Of a stretch of DNA of 64,000 nucleotides, positions 30,317-38,944 are shown in pieces; the first letter of the stretch is position 1, and the number at the start of each line of letters is the position of its first letter. This stretch comes from Actinomyces naeslundii (lineage in GTDB: Bacteria; Actinomycetota; Actinomycetes; Actinomycetales; Actinomycetaceae): assembly GCF_001956585.1 (NCBI RefSeq), contig NZ_MSRR01000007.1, positions 92,367-156,366 on the forward strand. The letters are read 5' to 3'. A program made the translations under genes and the position numbers. The notes beneath the pieces were generated by a model. The model searched no databases. It had not been told where the DNA came from and was given only the letters and a program-made list of their open reading frames with translations.

Positions 30317-31860
30317 GCGTCGGCTCCTGTCGAGGCGGCTGGCTGGCTGCTGGCCGGAGTGGCTGCGGGAACAACGTCGGCGGCGGTTCCGTCCACCTCG
30401 GCCAGGCTGGCTCTCTCACCGGTCCAGACGTCACCGGGAAGATCACCCGGTAGGTAGGGGTTGCCCACGCCGATGAACAGGGGGGCGTTTCTTCCCGCCG
30501 CGCGCTGGGCGTCCCAGTCCCGCAGCGCACCTACGCCCCAGCGGGCGAGCCAGACGAGGGCGATCAGGTTGGTCAGGGTCATGACGGCCATGGTGATGTC
30601 GACGGTGTTCCACACGACTGTCAGGGTGGCGAGGGCCCCCAGCCCGGTGGAGACCACCGAGACGAGCCGGGGCAGCCAGCGCCACACGGGTCGCTCGGAG
30701 ATGAAGGTCATGGAGACCTCGGAGTAGGTGGCCGCGGCGATGATGGAGGAGAAGGCCAGGACGAAGATGACGATGGTCATGGGCACGGCGGTCCAGCTGC
30801 CGAGGGTGGCGGCGACGGCGTCGGAGGTCAAGCTCCCCGCGGCATTGGGGGTCAGCTTGCCGGCCTCGACGAGGGTAGGGCTGTAGACACCGGAGACCAG
30901 GATGATGAAGGCGGTCGCGGTGCACACGATGATGGTGTCGACGAAGACGCCGAGGGACTGGATGAGCCCCTGCTGGACGGGGTGGGCGACGGTGGCGGTG
31001 GCAGCGGCGAAGGGGGCGGTGCCCTGTCCGGCCTCGTTGGAGAACAGGCCGCGGCGGGTTCCGTTGGTCAGGGCGGCGACGATGCCTCCGGTCACCCCTC
31101 CGGCGAAGGGAGCGGGGCCGAAGGCCGAGGAGACGATGCCGGCCAGAAGCCCCGGAAGCTGAGTGATGTGAAGAGCGACGATGACAACGGCCATGACCAC
31201 GTAGACCAGGGCCATGATCGGTGCCATCCACTCAGTGACGCGGGCGACCCGGCGCACCCCGCCCAGGATGACGAGGGCGGAGAGCCCCACCAGGACCGCA
31301 GCGGCGACGCTCGGGGGCAGGTTCAGAGGGGAGCCCGGGCCGATGACGCCGGCGACGGCGTTGGACTGGACCATGATGATGGAGAAGCCGCAGGTGAAGA
31401 TCGTCAGCCCCGCGAAGACGACGCCCAGGGCCCGGCTGCGCAGTCCTCGCGCCATGTAGTAGGCGGGACCGCCGCGGAAGGAGCCGTCGGTGTGGCGGAC
31501 CTTGAACATCTGGGCCAGGGTCGCCTCGAAGAAGGCGGTGGCCATGCCGACCAGGGCGACGACCCACATCCAGAAGATCGCACCGGGGCCGCCCAGGATG
31601 AGCGCCGCGGCCACTCCGAAGACGTTACCGATGCCCACGCGGGCGGCCAAGGAGATTGTGAAGGCCTGGAAGGAGGAGATGCCTCCTTGGGCTCCGGAAC
31701 GCGATCCGACCACCTGGCGGAACATGTCCGGCAGACGACGCAGCTGGACACCTCGAGTGCGGACAGTCAGCAGGATCCCGGTACCGACGAGCACCCACAT
31801 GGTGATGTGGAGCGTGATCCAGTCCGAGACCGCCTCGAGCTGAGCGGCGAGGGCTTCCAT
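30313..31860 (-). CDS. AgcS-family alanine/glycine:sodium symporter, paralogue 4 (first in operon)
   Basis: 515 residues and the promoter-proximal gene of the array. Motifs: GGISSFQAFTISLAARVGIGN (TIS instead of AVG), GGPGAIFWMWVVALVGMAT, FRGGPAYYMARGL and RRGLFSNEAGQGTAP. The tail has GNPYLPGDLPGDVW followed by an Ala/Ser/Pro-rich end. The 209-base gap to the divergent DUF3516 helicase must contain the promoters of both. Confidence 0.92.
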   Translation of the reverse strand: MEALAAQLEAVSDWITLHITMWVLVGTGILLTVRTRGVQLRRLPDMFRQVVGSRSGAQGGISSFQAFTISLAARVGIGNVFGVAAALILGGPGAIFWMWVVALVGMATAFFEATLAQMFKVRHTDGSFRGGPAYYMARGLRSRALGVVFAGLTIFTCGFSIIMVQSNAVAGVIGPGSPLNLPPSVAAAVLVGLSALVILGGVRRVARVTEWMAPIMALVYVVMAVVIVALHITQLPGLLAGIVSSAFGPAPFAGGVTGGIVAALTNGTRRGLFSNEAGQGTAPFAAATATVAHPVQQGLIQSLGVFVDTIIVCTATAFIILVSGVYSPTLVEAGKLTPNAAGSLTSDAVAATLGSWTAVPMTIVIFVLAFSSIIAAATYSEVSMTFISERPVWRWLPRLVSVVSTGLGALATLTVVWNTVDITMAVMTLTNLIALVWLARWGVGALRDWDAQRAAGRNAPLFIGVGNPYLPGDLPGDVWTGERASLAEVDGTAADVVPAATPASSQPAASTGADA

Positions 31861-32069
31861 GGGAGATTCGGCCTTTCACGGTGTCACGACAGGTGGGGAC
31901 GGCCCGCATGCTCTCATGAATCGGCACCCGGAACATAGTGCGGTCGTTCCTCAGGACGCGGGCGCGGGGATTCACCATTCTCCTGGGGCAGCGACTGGAC
32001 GGAAGATAAGTGCCCAGCATGCCACAGGCAGGCTGCGTGCCCTTCGCACCCTCATGAGACGATGACGCC

Positions 32070-34769
32070 GTGACCTCCCAGACCGCTCCGGCCCTCAACG
32101 CGATGCTCGACGCCCTCATCCCGGCTGACGATCCTGAGCGCGTCCCCAAGCCCGAGGAGGTCTACCTGGCGTTCTCGGACTGGGCGGAGACGACCGGCCG
32201 CCCCCTCTACCCGCACCAGGACGAGGCGCTCTCGGAGATCCTGGAGGGCCGCCACGTCATCGCCGCAACCCCGACGGGTTCGGGCAAGTCGATGATCGCG
32301 CTGGCCGCCCACACCGTCTCCCTGGCCCGTGGGGGACGCTCCTACTACACGGCCCCTCTCAAGGCCCTGGTCAGTGAGAAGTTCTTCGAGCTGGTGCGCC
32401 TGTTCGGGGCGGACAACGTCGGCATGGTCACCGGGGACACCTCCATCAACGCCGCCGCCCCGATCATCTGCTGCACCGCGGAGATCCTGGCCAACCAGTC
32501 CCTGCGCGAGGGCCAGGACATGGACGTGGACTGCGTCATCATGGACGAGTTCCACTACTACGCCGACCCTCAGCGCGGATGGGCCTGGCAGGTGCCCCTC
32601 CTGGAGCTGCCCCAGGCGCAGATGGTGCTGCTGTCGGCGACGCTGGGCGACGTCTCCTTCTTCGTTCGGGACCTGCGCGAGCGCACGGGCCGCGAGGTCG
32701 CCGTCGTCGACGACGCCGTGAGGCCGGTCCCCCTGGAGATGGAGTACGTCGTCGAGCCGATCGGTGAGCTGCTTCAGCGCCTGGTGGGGCAGGACAAGGC
32801 ACCGGTCTACGTCGTCCACTTCTCCCAGAAGGAGGCGGTGGAGCGGGCCACCTCCCTGCTGAGCGTGGACCTGGTGCCCAGGTCCCGCAAGGCCGAGGTG
32901 GTGGAGGCACTCGGCGACTTCCGCTTCGGCGGTGGTTTCGGGGCCACGCTCTCTCGGCTGCTGCGCGCCGGGATCGGCGTGCATCACGCGGGCATGCTGC
33001 CACGTTACCGGAGGCTGGTGGAGCGACTGGCCCGCGAAGGGCTGCTGTCCGTCATCTGCGGAACGGACACGCTCGGGGTGGGGATCAACGTACCGATCCG
33101 CTCGGTGGTCATGACCTCGCTGGTGAAGTTCGACGGATCCAAGGAGCGTCACCTCACCGCTCGCGAGTTCCACCAGATCGCCGGACGGGCGGGGCGCGCC
33201 GGCTTCGACACCCGCGGCTACGTCGTCGTCCAGGCACCCGAGCACGTCATCGAGAACGCCAAGGCGCTGGCCAAGGCCGGCGACGACGAGCGCAAGCGCC
33301 GCAAGATCGTGCGCAAGAAGGCCCCTGAGGGGCGCGTCAACTGGACGGACAAGACCTTCGAGCGGCTGCGCGACGCGGCCCCGGAGACGTTGACCAGCCA
33401 GTTCCAGGTCACCACCACCATGGTGCTGAACCTCATGGAGCGCGACGGCGACCCGGTGGCGGCGATGGCGGATCTCCTGGAGCGCGCCCACGAGCCCGCG
33501 GCACAGCGACGCCGACACGTGCGCCGCGCCTTGGAGATCTACCTGTCCCTGCGCACGGCGGGAGTCCTCACGCACGTCTCCAGCGCCCAGGCCGCCGCCG
33601 ACGGGCGCCCTCGGCTGCGCCTGGCCGTGGACCTGCCGGCCGACTTCGCCCTCAACCAGCCCCTGGCGCCCTTCGCCCTGGCGGCCATGGACCTGCTGAA
33701 CGTGGAGGCCCCGGAGCACACGGTCGACGTCGTCAGCGTCGTCGAGGCCACCTTGGACGACCCACGACCGCTGCTCTACGCCCAGCAGCGAGCCGCCCGC
33801 GGCGAGGCGATCGCCGCGATGAAGGCCGAGGGGATGGACTACGAGGAGCGCATGGCCGCTCTGGAGGAGATCACCTGGCCCCAGCCGTTGTCCGAGCTAC
33901 TCACTCCTGCCCTGGAGATGTACAAGCAGGCAAACCCGTGGATCGCCGAGCACGAGCTGGCACCGAAGTCGGTGGTGCGCGAGATGGTGGAGAACGCGAT
34001 GACCTTCTCCGACCTCATCTCCCGCTATGACCTGGGACGCAGCGAGGGCGTGGTGCTGCGCTACCTCACCGACGCCTACCGGGCGCTGCGCCAGGTCGTG
34101 CCCGAGGAGCACCGCACACCCGAGGTCACCGAGCTCATCGACTGGTTGGGGGCGCTCGTGCGCGCCGTCGACTCCTCTCTGCTCGACGAGTGGGAGGCGC
34201 TCGGCCAGGCCCAGGCGGGCAGGGCGGGAGATGTCGCCGGCCTGCTGGAGGGAGACCGTCCCGGTGCGGACGACTCGACCGGGGTGGAGCGGGCCTTCGG
34301 CGCGGGCGAGGACGGGACAGTCGCCTTCACTCGCAACCGTCACGCCTTCCGGGTCGCGGTACGACGGGAGATGTTCCGGCGCGTGGAGCTCATGGCGCGC
34401 GACGACGTCGAGGCCCTGGGCCGTCTGGACGCCTCCTCCGGCTGGGGCGAGGACCGCTGGGACGAGGCGCTGGGGCGCTACTGGGACGAGTACGACTGGA
34501 TCGGCACGGACACCTCGGCCCGGGCGATCTCGCTGGCACCGCTCGACGAGGCCCCCGACGAGACGGCTCTGGCCGCCGCCGGGGTCAGCGAGCGCCTACG
34601 CGAGGCCCTGGCGACCTCCGGCAGGCAGGTGTGGCTGGCCACGCAGGTCCTGGAGGACCCCGACGGCGACCATGACTGGCGGCTGACCGCGCTGGTGGAC
34701 CTGGCCGAGTGCGACCGGGACGAGCGCGCGGTCATCCACCTGCTGTCCGTGGGTCCACAGCAGGGTTAG
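32070..34769 (+). CDS. DEAD/DEAH-box superfamily II helicase with DUF3516 C-terminus
   Basis: ATP-dependent RNA/DNA helicase, 899 residues, GTG start. Motif I ATPTGSGKSM (~residue 71), TAPLKALVSEKF, motif II MDEFHYYADP, motif III LLSATLGD, then the C-terminal motor lobe with GTDTLGVGINVPIRSVVMTSL and HQIAGRAGRAGFDTRGYV. The rest (~430-899) matches the actinobacterial DUF3516 extension. It is related to Ski2-like helicases. Its cellular job is not established from sequence. Its last codons overlap the convergent GyrI-like gene by 4 bases. Confidence 0.93.
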   Translation: MTSQTAPALNAMLDALIPADDPERVPKPEEVYLAFSDWAETTGRPLYPHQDEALSEILEGRHVIAATPTGSGKSMIALAAHTVSLARGGRSYYTAPLKALVSEKFFELVRLFGADNVGMVTGDTSINAAAPIICCTAEILANQSLREGQDMDVDCVIMDEFHYYADPQRGWAWQVPLLELPQAQMVLLSATLGDVSFFVRDLRERTGREVAVVDDAVRPVPLEMEYVVEPIGELLQRLVGQDKAPVYVVHFSQKEAVERATSLLSVDLVPRSRKAEVVEALGDFRFGGGFGATLSRLLRAGIGVHHAGMLPRYRRLVERLAREGLLSVICGTDTLGVGINVPIRSVVMTSLVKFDGSKERHLTAREFHQIAGRAGRAGFDTRGYVVVQAPEHVIENAKALAKAGDDERKRRKIVRKKAPEGRVNWTDKTFERLRDAAPETLTSQFQVTTTMVLNLMERDGDPVAAMADLLERAHEPAAQRRRHVRRALEIYLSLRTAGVLTHVSSAQAAADGRPRLRLAVDLPADFALNQPLAPFALAAMDLLNVEAPEHTVDVVSVVEATLDDPRPLLYAQQRAARGEAIAAMKAEGMDYEERMAALEEITWPQPLSELLTPALEMYKQANPWIAEHELAPKSVVREMVENAMTFSDLISRYDLGRSEGVVLRYLTDAYRALRQVVPEEHRTPEVTELIDWLGALVRAVDSSLLDEWEALGQAQAGRAGDVAGLLEGDRPGADDSTGVERAFGAGEDGTVAFTRNRHAFRVAVRREMFRRVELMARDDVEALGRLDASSGWGEDRWDEALGRYWDEYDWIGTDTSARAISLAPLDEAPDETALAAAGVSERLREALATSGRQVWLATQVLEDPDGDHDWRLTALVDLAECDRDERAVIHLLSVGPQQG

Positions 34770-35401
34770 TCCGCCTCGTCGGTGTCTGAGTCGGGCTTCA
34801 CCGGCTGACGCAGGACGGTCTTCATCTTCTCCGGCGCCACGCGCCTGGGGTCGCTGAGGTAGATCTCGTGGTGGGGCCCGTTCCAGGTGAGTCCAAGGCG
34901 CGGCATGACCTCGTCGTGCAAACGCGCCAGAGTGGGGGCCTCGTCGTCGTAGGTGCCCACGTGAAGGATCTGCAGCGACCTGCCCTCGGTCAGAGGGAGC
35001 TCCTTGAGAGCGGCGATGGGAAGGTCGGGCTTCTTGCATGCGGCCTGTCCAAGACCGTCGACGATGTCCTGCGATGAGACCGCGTCGGGCAGAGGGATCA
35101 TCATGGTCCAGTCCCACTCCCCCTTGTCGCGGGCGACGAAGGCGGAGTCGTCGGCACTCGTCCACAGTCCCTCGAGAGGACCGACGACGAAGTCGTCACC
35201 GGTGCGCTTCTTGAGGGCGGAGCGGATCGCATAGGCGCCCGCGTACAGGGCCTGGATCGCGATGGCGTAGGCCGGCGAGGTGTTGGGGTCGCCGTGACCG
35301 TCAATGGCCAGGTAGGTCATGGCCGGCACGTCCACCTCCGTGAAGTCGGCCCTTCCCGGCAGGTAGAGATCCTTGCGGTCCTTCTTGATATCAGTCCTCA
35401 T
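34766..35401 (-). CDS. GyrI-like small-molecule-binding domain protein
   Basis: 211 residues of a GyrI-like (SOUL/BacR-type) ligand-binding fold: YLPGRADFTEVDVPAMTYLA, GEWDWTMMIPLPDAV and HEIYLSDPRRVAPEKMKTVL. Stand-alone members of this family bind drugs, and some are reported to hydrolyse cyclopropanoid toxins. Its ATG shares one base with the padR stop (TGATG), so it is the regulated partner of the PadR repressor. The ligand is unknown. Confidence 0.88.
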   Translation of the reverse strand: MRTDIKKDRKDLYLPGRADFTEVDVPAMTYLAIDGHGDPNTSPAYAIAIQALYAGAYAIRSALKKRTGDDFVVGPLEGLWTSADDSAFVARDKGEWDWTMMIPLPDAVSSQDIVDGLGQAACKKPDLPIAALKELPLTEGRSLQILHVGTYDDEAPTLARLHDEVMPRLGLTWNGPHHEIYLSDPRRVAPEKMKTVLRQPVKPDSDTDEAD

Positions 35402-35910
35402 CAGTGTCTGCTCTCCTTGAGAAGGGATCGGGTCCAGGCGAGATCCGCTTCCTGACGCAGGATCTCGTAGTCGAAGATGGCCAGGGCGTGCTCCTCATCG
35501 ACCTGAGCGCGCAGCCTGCGCAGCTCATCGAGCCTCTCGAGGAGTGCCTCGGCACGCTGCGCAAGGGCGGCCACGAGCTCGGGTTCATCGAGCCGGGCAT
35601 AGGCATTGAGCGCCGGGAGCACACCGGCGGTGGGTGGAGCCGGGGCGAGAACACGCTCATCGGCGGCCTTGCTCAGCTCACTGTGCCCGGTGCCGGTCAC
35701 ACGGAAGACGGTGCGACGCCCCGTGGCCCCTTCGTCGGGCTCGACGAGTCCCCGTTCCGCCAGGCGTTTGAGGACGTAGTAGACGGATGAGAAGGCCAAG
35801 GAGGTCCACTGACGGTAACCGCGCTGCTCGATGACCCGGTCGAGGTCGTAGCCATGGAGTGGCTGCTCGGCAAGGAGCGAGAGAACAACGATGTCGGCGT
35901 CGGAGAGCAT
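35401..35910 (-). CDS. PadR-family transcriptional repressor
   Basis: Winged-helix ligand-responsive repressor, 169 residues. The N-terminal PadR domain (~1-80) is clear: LSLLAEQPLHGYDLDRVIEQRG and SSVYYVLKRLAERGLVEPD. A helical C-terminal dimerisation part (LERLDELRRLRAQVDEEHAL) follows. Its start codon lies inside a perfect 17-base inverted repeat, a likely autoregulatory operator. It is co-translated with the GyrI-like gene. Confidence 0.93.
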   Translation of the reverse strand: MLSDADIVVLSLLAEQPLHGYDLDRVIEQRGYRQWTSLAFSSVYYVLKRLAERGLVEPDEGATGRRTVFRVTGTGHSELSKAADERVLAPAPPTAGVLPALNAYARLDEPELVAALAQRAEALLERLDELRRLRAQVDEEHALAIFDYEILRQEADLAWTRSLLKESRH

Positions 35911-35942
35911 GCCGTTACTCTAGCACTAGAGTAACGGCATGC
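35907..35942. promoter_or_regulatory. Perfect palindrome over the padR start, candidate PadR operator
   Basis: Two 17-base arms (35907-35923 and 35926-35942) are exact inverse complements around a 2-base centre. The padR ATG (complement of 35908-35910) is inside the left arm. A repressor bound here would block transcription entry, and the transcript could fold over the start codon if it begins upstream. That the PadR protein itself binds is an inference from position. Confidence 0.75.
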
Positions 35943-35994
35943 AAGACAGTCGCCGGGCTGATTCACCGGACCGGCGACGCCGGAGGGCTCGCGG

Positions 35995-36972
35995 CTACAT
36001 ACGGACCGCGTGGGCGAGCTCGCGGATCTGAGCCGGACGGGTACGGCAGCAGCCGCCGACGAGTCGGGCTCCGGCGGCGATCCAGGATGATGCCAGCTCC
36101 ACGAGCCCGCCCTCCTCGCCCGCTGACCGCCAGCTCTTGGTCACCGGGTCGTAGAGCTCACCGGCATTGGGGTAGGCCACCAGCGGTTTGTCCGTAGCCG
36201 TACGCAGCACCGGCAGCGCTCGGCCGACGACGTCGGGGGCCACGCAGTTGATGCCGACAGCGACAACCATCCCCTCCTGCGCCGCCCAGGCCGCTGCCTC
36301 GGCCAGCGGCGTGCCGTCCGCGAGACGGGTGCCGTCGGAGCGCACCTGGAAGGAGATCCAGCACTCGGCCTGCGGAGCGAGGACCTTCACCATGGCGAGG
36401 AGCGCCTGAGCCTCGTCCAGACGCGGAAGCGTCTCCAGGGCGAACAGGTCGACCCCCTCCCCCACCAGCACCTCGATGCGGGGCAGATGGACCTCCCGGA
36501 AACCGGGGTCCTCGGGGATGTCGATGTCGTAGGCGCCGGTGTACTCACTGCCATCAGCCAGATAGGCACCATAAGGTCCGAGCCCTCCGGCTACGAGCAC
36601 CGGCTCCTCGGGATGCTCCGTCTCGAAGCGATGGGCCGCTTCCTTGGCCAGGCGAACACCGGCCGCGATGACCTCCCTCGCGCCAGCGACATCCTCCCCG
36701 GACCGGATCAGTGCCGGGAGCGTCGCCTGGTAGGTGTTGGTCGTGATGACACGAGCTCCGGCCCCCAGATAGTCGGCGTGGACCTCGCGCACGACGTCGG
36801 GCGCCGCGGTGAGCGCAAGCGCCGACCACAGCGCGTTGCGGGTGTCGACCCCACGGGCGTCGAGCTCGGTGCCCATCGCCCCGTCCAGAACGACCGGACC
36901 TCGCGCCAGCAGATCAGACAACCGAGCCGGTTCACGCCCGAAGGACGTGGCGGATACCGAGGACGTTCGCAT
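35995..36972 (-). CDS. mmuM: Homocysteine S-methyltransferase
   Basis: Transfers a methyl group from S-methylmethionine (or SAM) to homocysteine, giving methionine. It has 325 residues. Motifs: VVLDGAMGTELDARGVD, ITTNTYQATLP, and the zinc-binding cysteines in VGINCVAP and LVGGCCRTRPAQI. The ATG at 36972 is chosen; the open frame beyond it is shadow of the divergent permease. The 49-base gap to that permease, a close MmuP match, suggests an mmuP-mmuM unit. Confidence 0.93.
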   Translation of the reverse strand: MRTSSVSATSFGREPARLSDLLARGPVVLDGAMGTELDARGVDTRNALWSALALTAAPDVVREVHADYLGAGARVITTNTYQATLPALIRSGEDVAGAREVIAAGVRLAKEAAHRFETEHPEEPVLVAGGLGPYGAYLADGSEYTGAYDIDIPEDPGFREVHLPRIEVLVGEGVDLFALETLPRLDEAQALLAMVKVLAPQAECWISFQVRSDGTRLADGTPLAEAAAWAAQEGMVVAVGINCVAPDVVGRALPVLRTATDKPLVAYPNAGELYDPVTKSWRSAGEEGGLVELASSWIAAGARLVGGCCRTRPAQIRELAHAVRM

Positions 36973-37021
36973 TGCGACACGGTATCGGATGGCTCGAGGC
37001 GGCACCGGTAGCGTCTCAGGT

Positions 37022-38485
37022 ATGGACCCGGTTGCACATTCCCGTGAGCCTGCCGCCCCTTCGGCGACCTCACCCGCCTCTCCCCCTCGGTCCCAGCACG
37101 GCGGCCCCGACGGCCAGGGACGTGTCACCGCGCTGGAACGCCGCATGAACCGACGCCACCTCATGATGATCAGCTTCGGCGGGGTCATCGGCACGGGCCT
37201 GTTCCTCTCGACTGGCAACACGATCCACCAAGCCGGCCCCCTGGGGACCGTGCTGGCCTACTCCATCGGCGCCGTCATCGTCTACCTGGTCATGCTGTGC
37301 CTGGGAGAGCTGAGCGTTGCGATGCCCTTCACCGGCGCCTTCCACGTCTACGCCCGCCAGTACCTGGGACCCGCCACGGGTTTCGTCGCCGCCATCCTGT
37401 ACTGGCTCACGTGGACGGTAGCCCTGGGAAGCGAGCTCACCGGCGCGGCGATGATCATGTACGGCTGGTTCCCGGGCGTTCCCGTATGGGTATGGGCGGC
37501 TACCTTCATCATCCTGGTCCTCGTGCTCAACATGGCCTCCGTCAAGGTCTTCGCCGAGGCGGAGACCGTGCTGTCCGGGATCAAGGTGGCGGCGATCATC
37601 ATATTCATCGCTCTGGGCACGGCCGCGATCATCGGGCTGCTGCCCTACGAGGGGCACCGCTCGTTCCTGGGGCTGACGAACCTGTACCGGGACGGCCTCT
37701 TCCCCAACGGCTTCGGCGCGGTATTCACCACGATCCTGGCCGTCAACTTCGCTTTCTCCGGCACCGAACTCATCGGCATTACCGCCGGAGAGGTCGAGGA
37801 CCCGGGCACCACCATTCCTCGCGCGATCCGGGCGACCCTGGCCCGCCTGGCCATCTTCTTCATCGGCTCGATCATCGTCATCGCAGCACTGATCCCGTGG
37901 GAGAAGGCCGGGGTCGAGGAGAGCCCCTTCGTGACGGTCCTGTCCAGAATCGGCGTGCCCTACGCCGGGGACCTCATGAATATCGTCATCCTGGCCGCCA
38001 TCCTGTCAGCGGCGAACTCAGGGCTCTATGCCTCGACCCGCATGCTGTGGTCCTTGGCCAATGAGGGCACCCTGCCCACGGTCCTGGCCCGCACCAACCG
38101 CTACGGGGTACCCGCACTGGCAATGAGCCTGTCCATGGTCGGCGGACTGGCCTCACTGCTGACCTCGGCCTATGCGGCCTCCACGGTCTATCTGGTCCTT
38201 GTGTCCGTCTCCGGTCTCGCCGTCGTCCTGGTGTGGGCGGTCATCGCCGCATGCCACCTGTCCTTCCGACGGCGCTGGCTCGCCGAGGACCGCAGCCTTG
38301 AGGACCTGGCCTACCGGGCTCCCGGGTATCCGTGGGTCTCAATCGCCGCACTGGGACTGTCGACAGCCTCGTGCCTGCTCATCGTCTTCGACCCTGAGCA
38401 GCGCGGCGGCCTGGCGATCACCGCCGTCTTCCTCGTGGTCTGCTACGTGGGCTACTGGGTAGCCAACCGCCGCATCAGCCTCTGA
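37022..38485 (+). CDS. mmuP: APC-family amino acid permease, probable S-methylmethionine permease
   Basis: 487 residues and 12 membrane segments. A 40-residue Pro/Ser-rich N-terminus precedes SFGGVIGTGLFLSTG, the amino acid permease signature. From memory it tracks E. coli MmuP closely, for example LGELSVAMPFTGAFHVYA, YLGPATGF, LYWLTWTVALGS, NFAFSGTELIGI and LSAANSGLYAS. Its divergent neighbour is mmuM, which makes S-methylmethionine the best substrate guess. The ATG at 37022 is set by the need to clear the mmuM start; an alternative is the ATG of MNRRHLMM. Confidence 0.88.
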   Translation: MDPVAHSREPAAPSATSPASPPRSQHGGPDGQGRVTALERRMNRRHLMMISFGGVIGTGLFLSTGNTIHQAGPLGTVLAYSIGAVIVYLVMLCLGELSVAMPFTGAFHVYARQYLGPATGFVAAILYWLTWTVALGSELTGAAMIMYGWFPGVPVWVWAATFIILVLVLNMASVKVFAEAETVLSGIKVAAIIIFIALGTAAIIGLLPYEGHRSFLGLTNLYRDGLFPNGFGAVFTTILAVNFAFSGTELIGITAGEVEDPGTTIPRAIRATLARLAIFFIGSIIVIAALIPWEKAGVEESPFVTVLSRIGVPYAGDLMNIVILAAILSAANSGLYASTRMLWSLANEGTLPTVLARTNRYGVPALAMSLSMVGGLASLLTSAYAASTVYLVLVSVSGLAVVLVWAVIAACHLSFRRRWLAEDRSLEDLAYRAPGYPWVSIAALGLSTASCLLIVFDPEQRGGLAITAVFLVVCYVGYWVANRRISL

Positions 38486-38517
38486 GACCTGCCAGCGAGC
38501 ACGGCGCCGATGAGGCA

Positions 38518-38892
38518 TTAGCGGGTCTCGACGATCTGCTTGCCGAAGGGAAAGCAGGTGACGGGGATCAGCTTGATATTCGCCACCGCCAGCGGGATCC
38601 CGATGATGGTGATGGCCTGCGCGGCGGCGGTGGTGACGTGACCGATGGCCAGCCAGAGTCCTGCGACCAGGAACCAAATGACGTTACTGATCCCGCTCAT
38701 CGCACCGGCTCCGGGCGCCGGAACCACCTCACGCCCGAATGGCCACAGGACGTAGGCGGCGATACGGAAGGAGGCGACACCAGCGGGGATCGTGATAACG
38801 AGGAGACAGGCGATCAGGCCGAAGAAGACATATCCGAGGAAGAGCCAGAACCCACCGAAGACGACCCAGATGATGTTGAGCAACGTGCGCAT
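38518..38892 (-). CDS. YccF-family inner membrane protein
   Basis: 124 residues with two repeated halves, each a pair of membrane segments: IIWVVFGGFWLFLGYVFFGL and VIWFLVAGLWLAIGHV, each followed by an ITIPAGVASFRIA / ITIIGIPLAVANIKL turn and a (C)FPFG or LWPFGR motif. This is the DUF307/YccF pattern. Function unknown. It is convergent with mmuP. Confidence 0.9.
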   Translation of the reverse strand: MRTLLNIIWVVFGGFWLFLGYVFFGLIACLLVITIPAGVASFRIAAYVLWPFGREVVPAPGAGAMSGISNVIWFLVAGLWLAIGHVTTAAAQAITIIGIPLAVANIKLIPVTCFPFGKQIVETR

Positions 38893-38944
38893 GGCACTTA
38901 TCTACCACACACGGGTGTCTCGAAGCGTCCGCGCTCAGAGGCGG

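Noticed and set aside
36973..37021. Extension of mmuM and mmuP through each other's starts
   Set aside because: Open frames cross, but family alignments place both starts at the edges of the 49-base gap.
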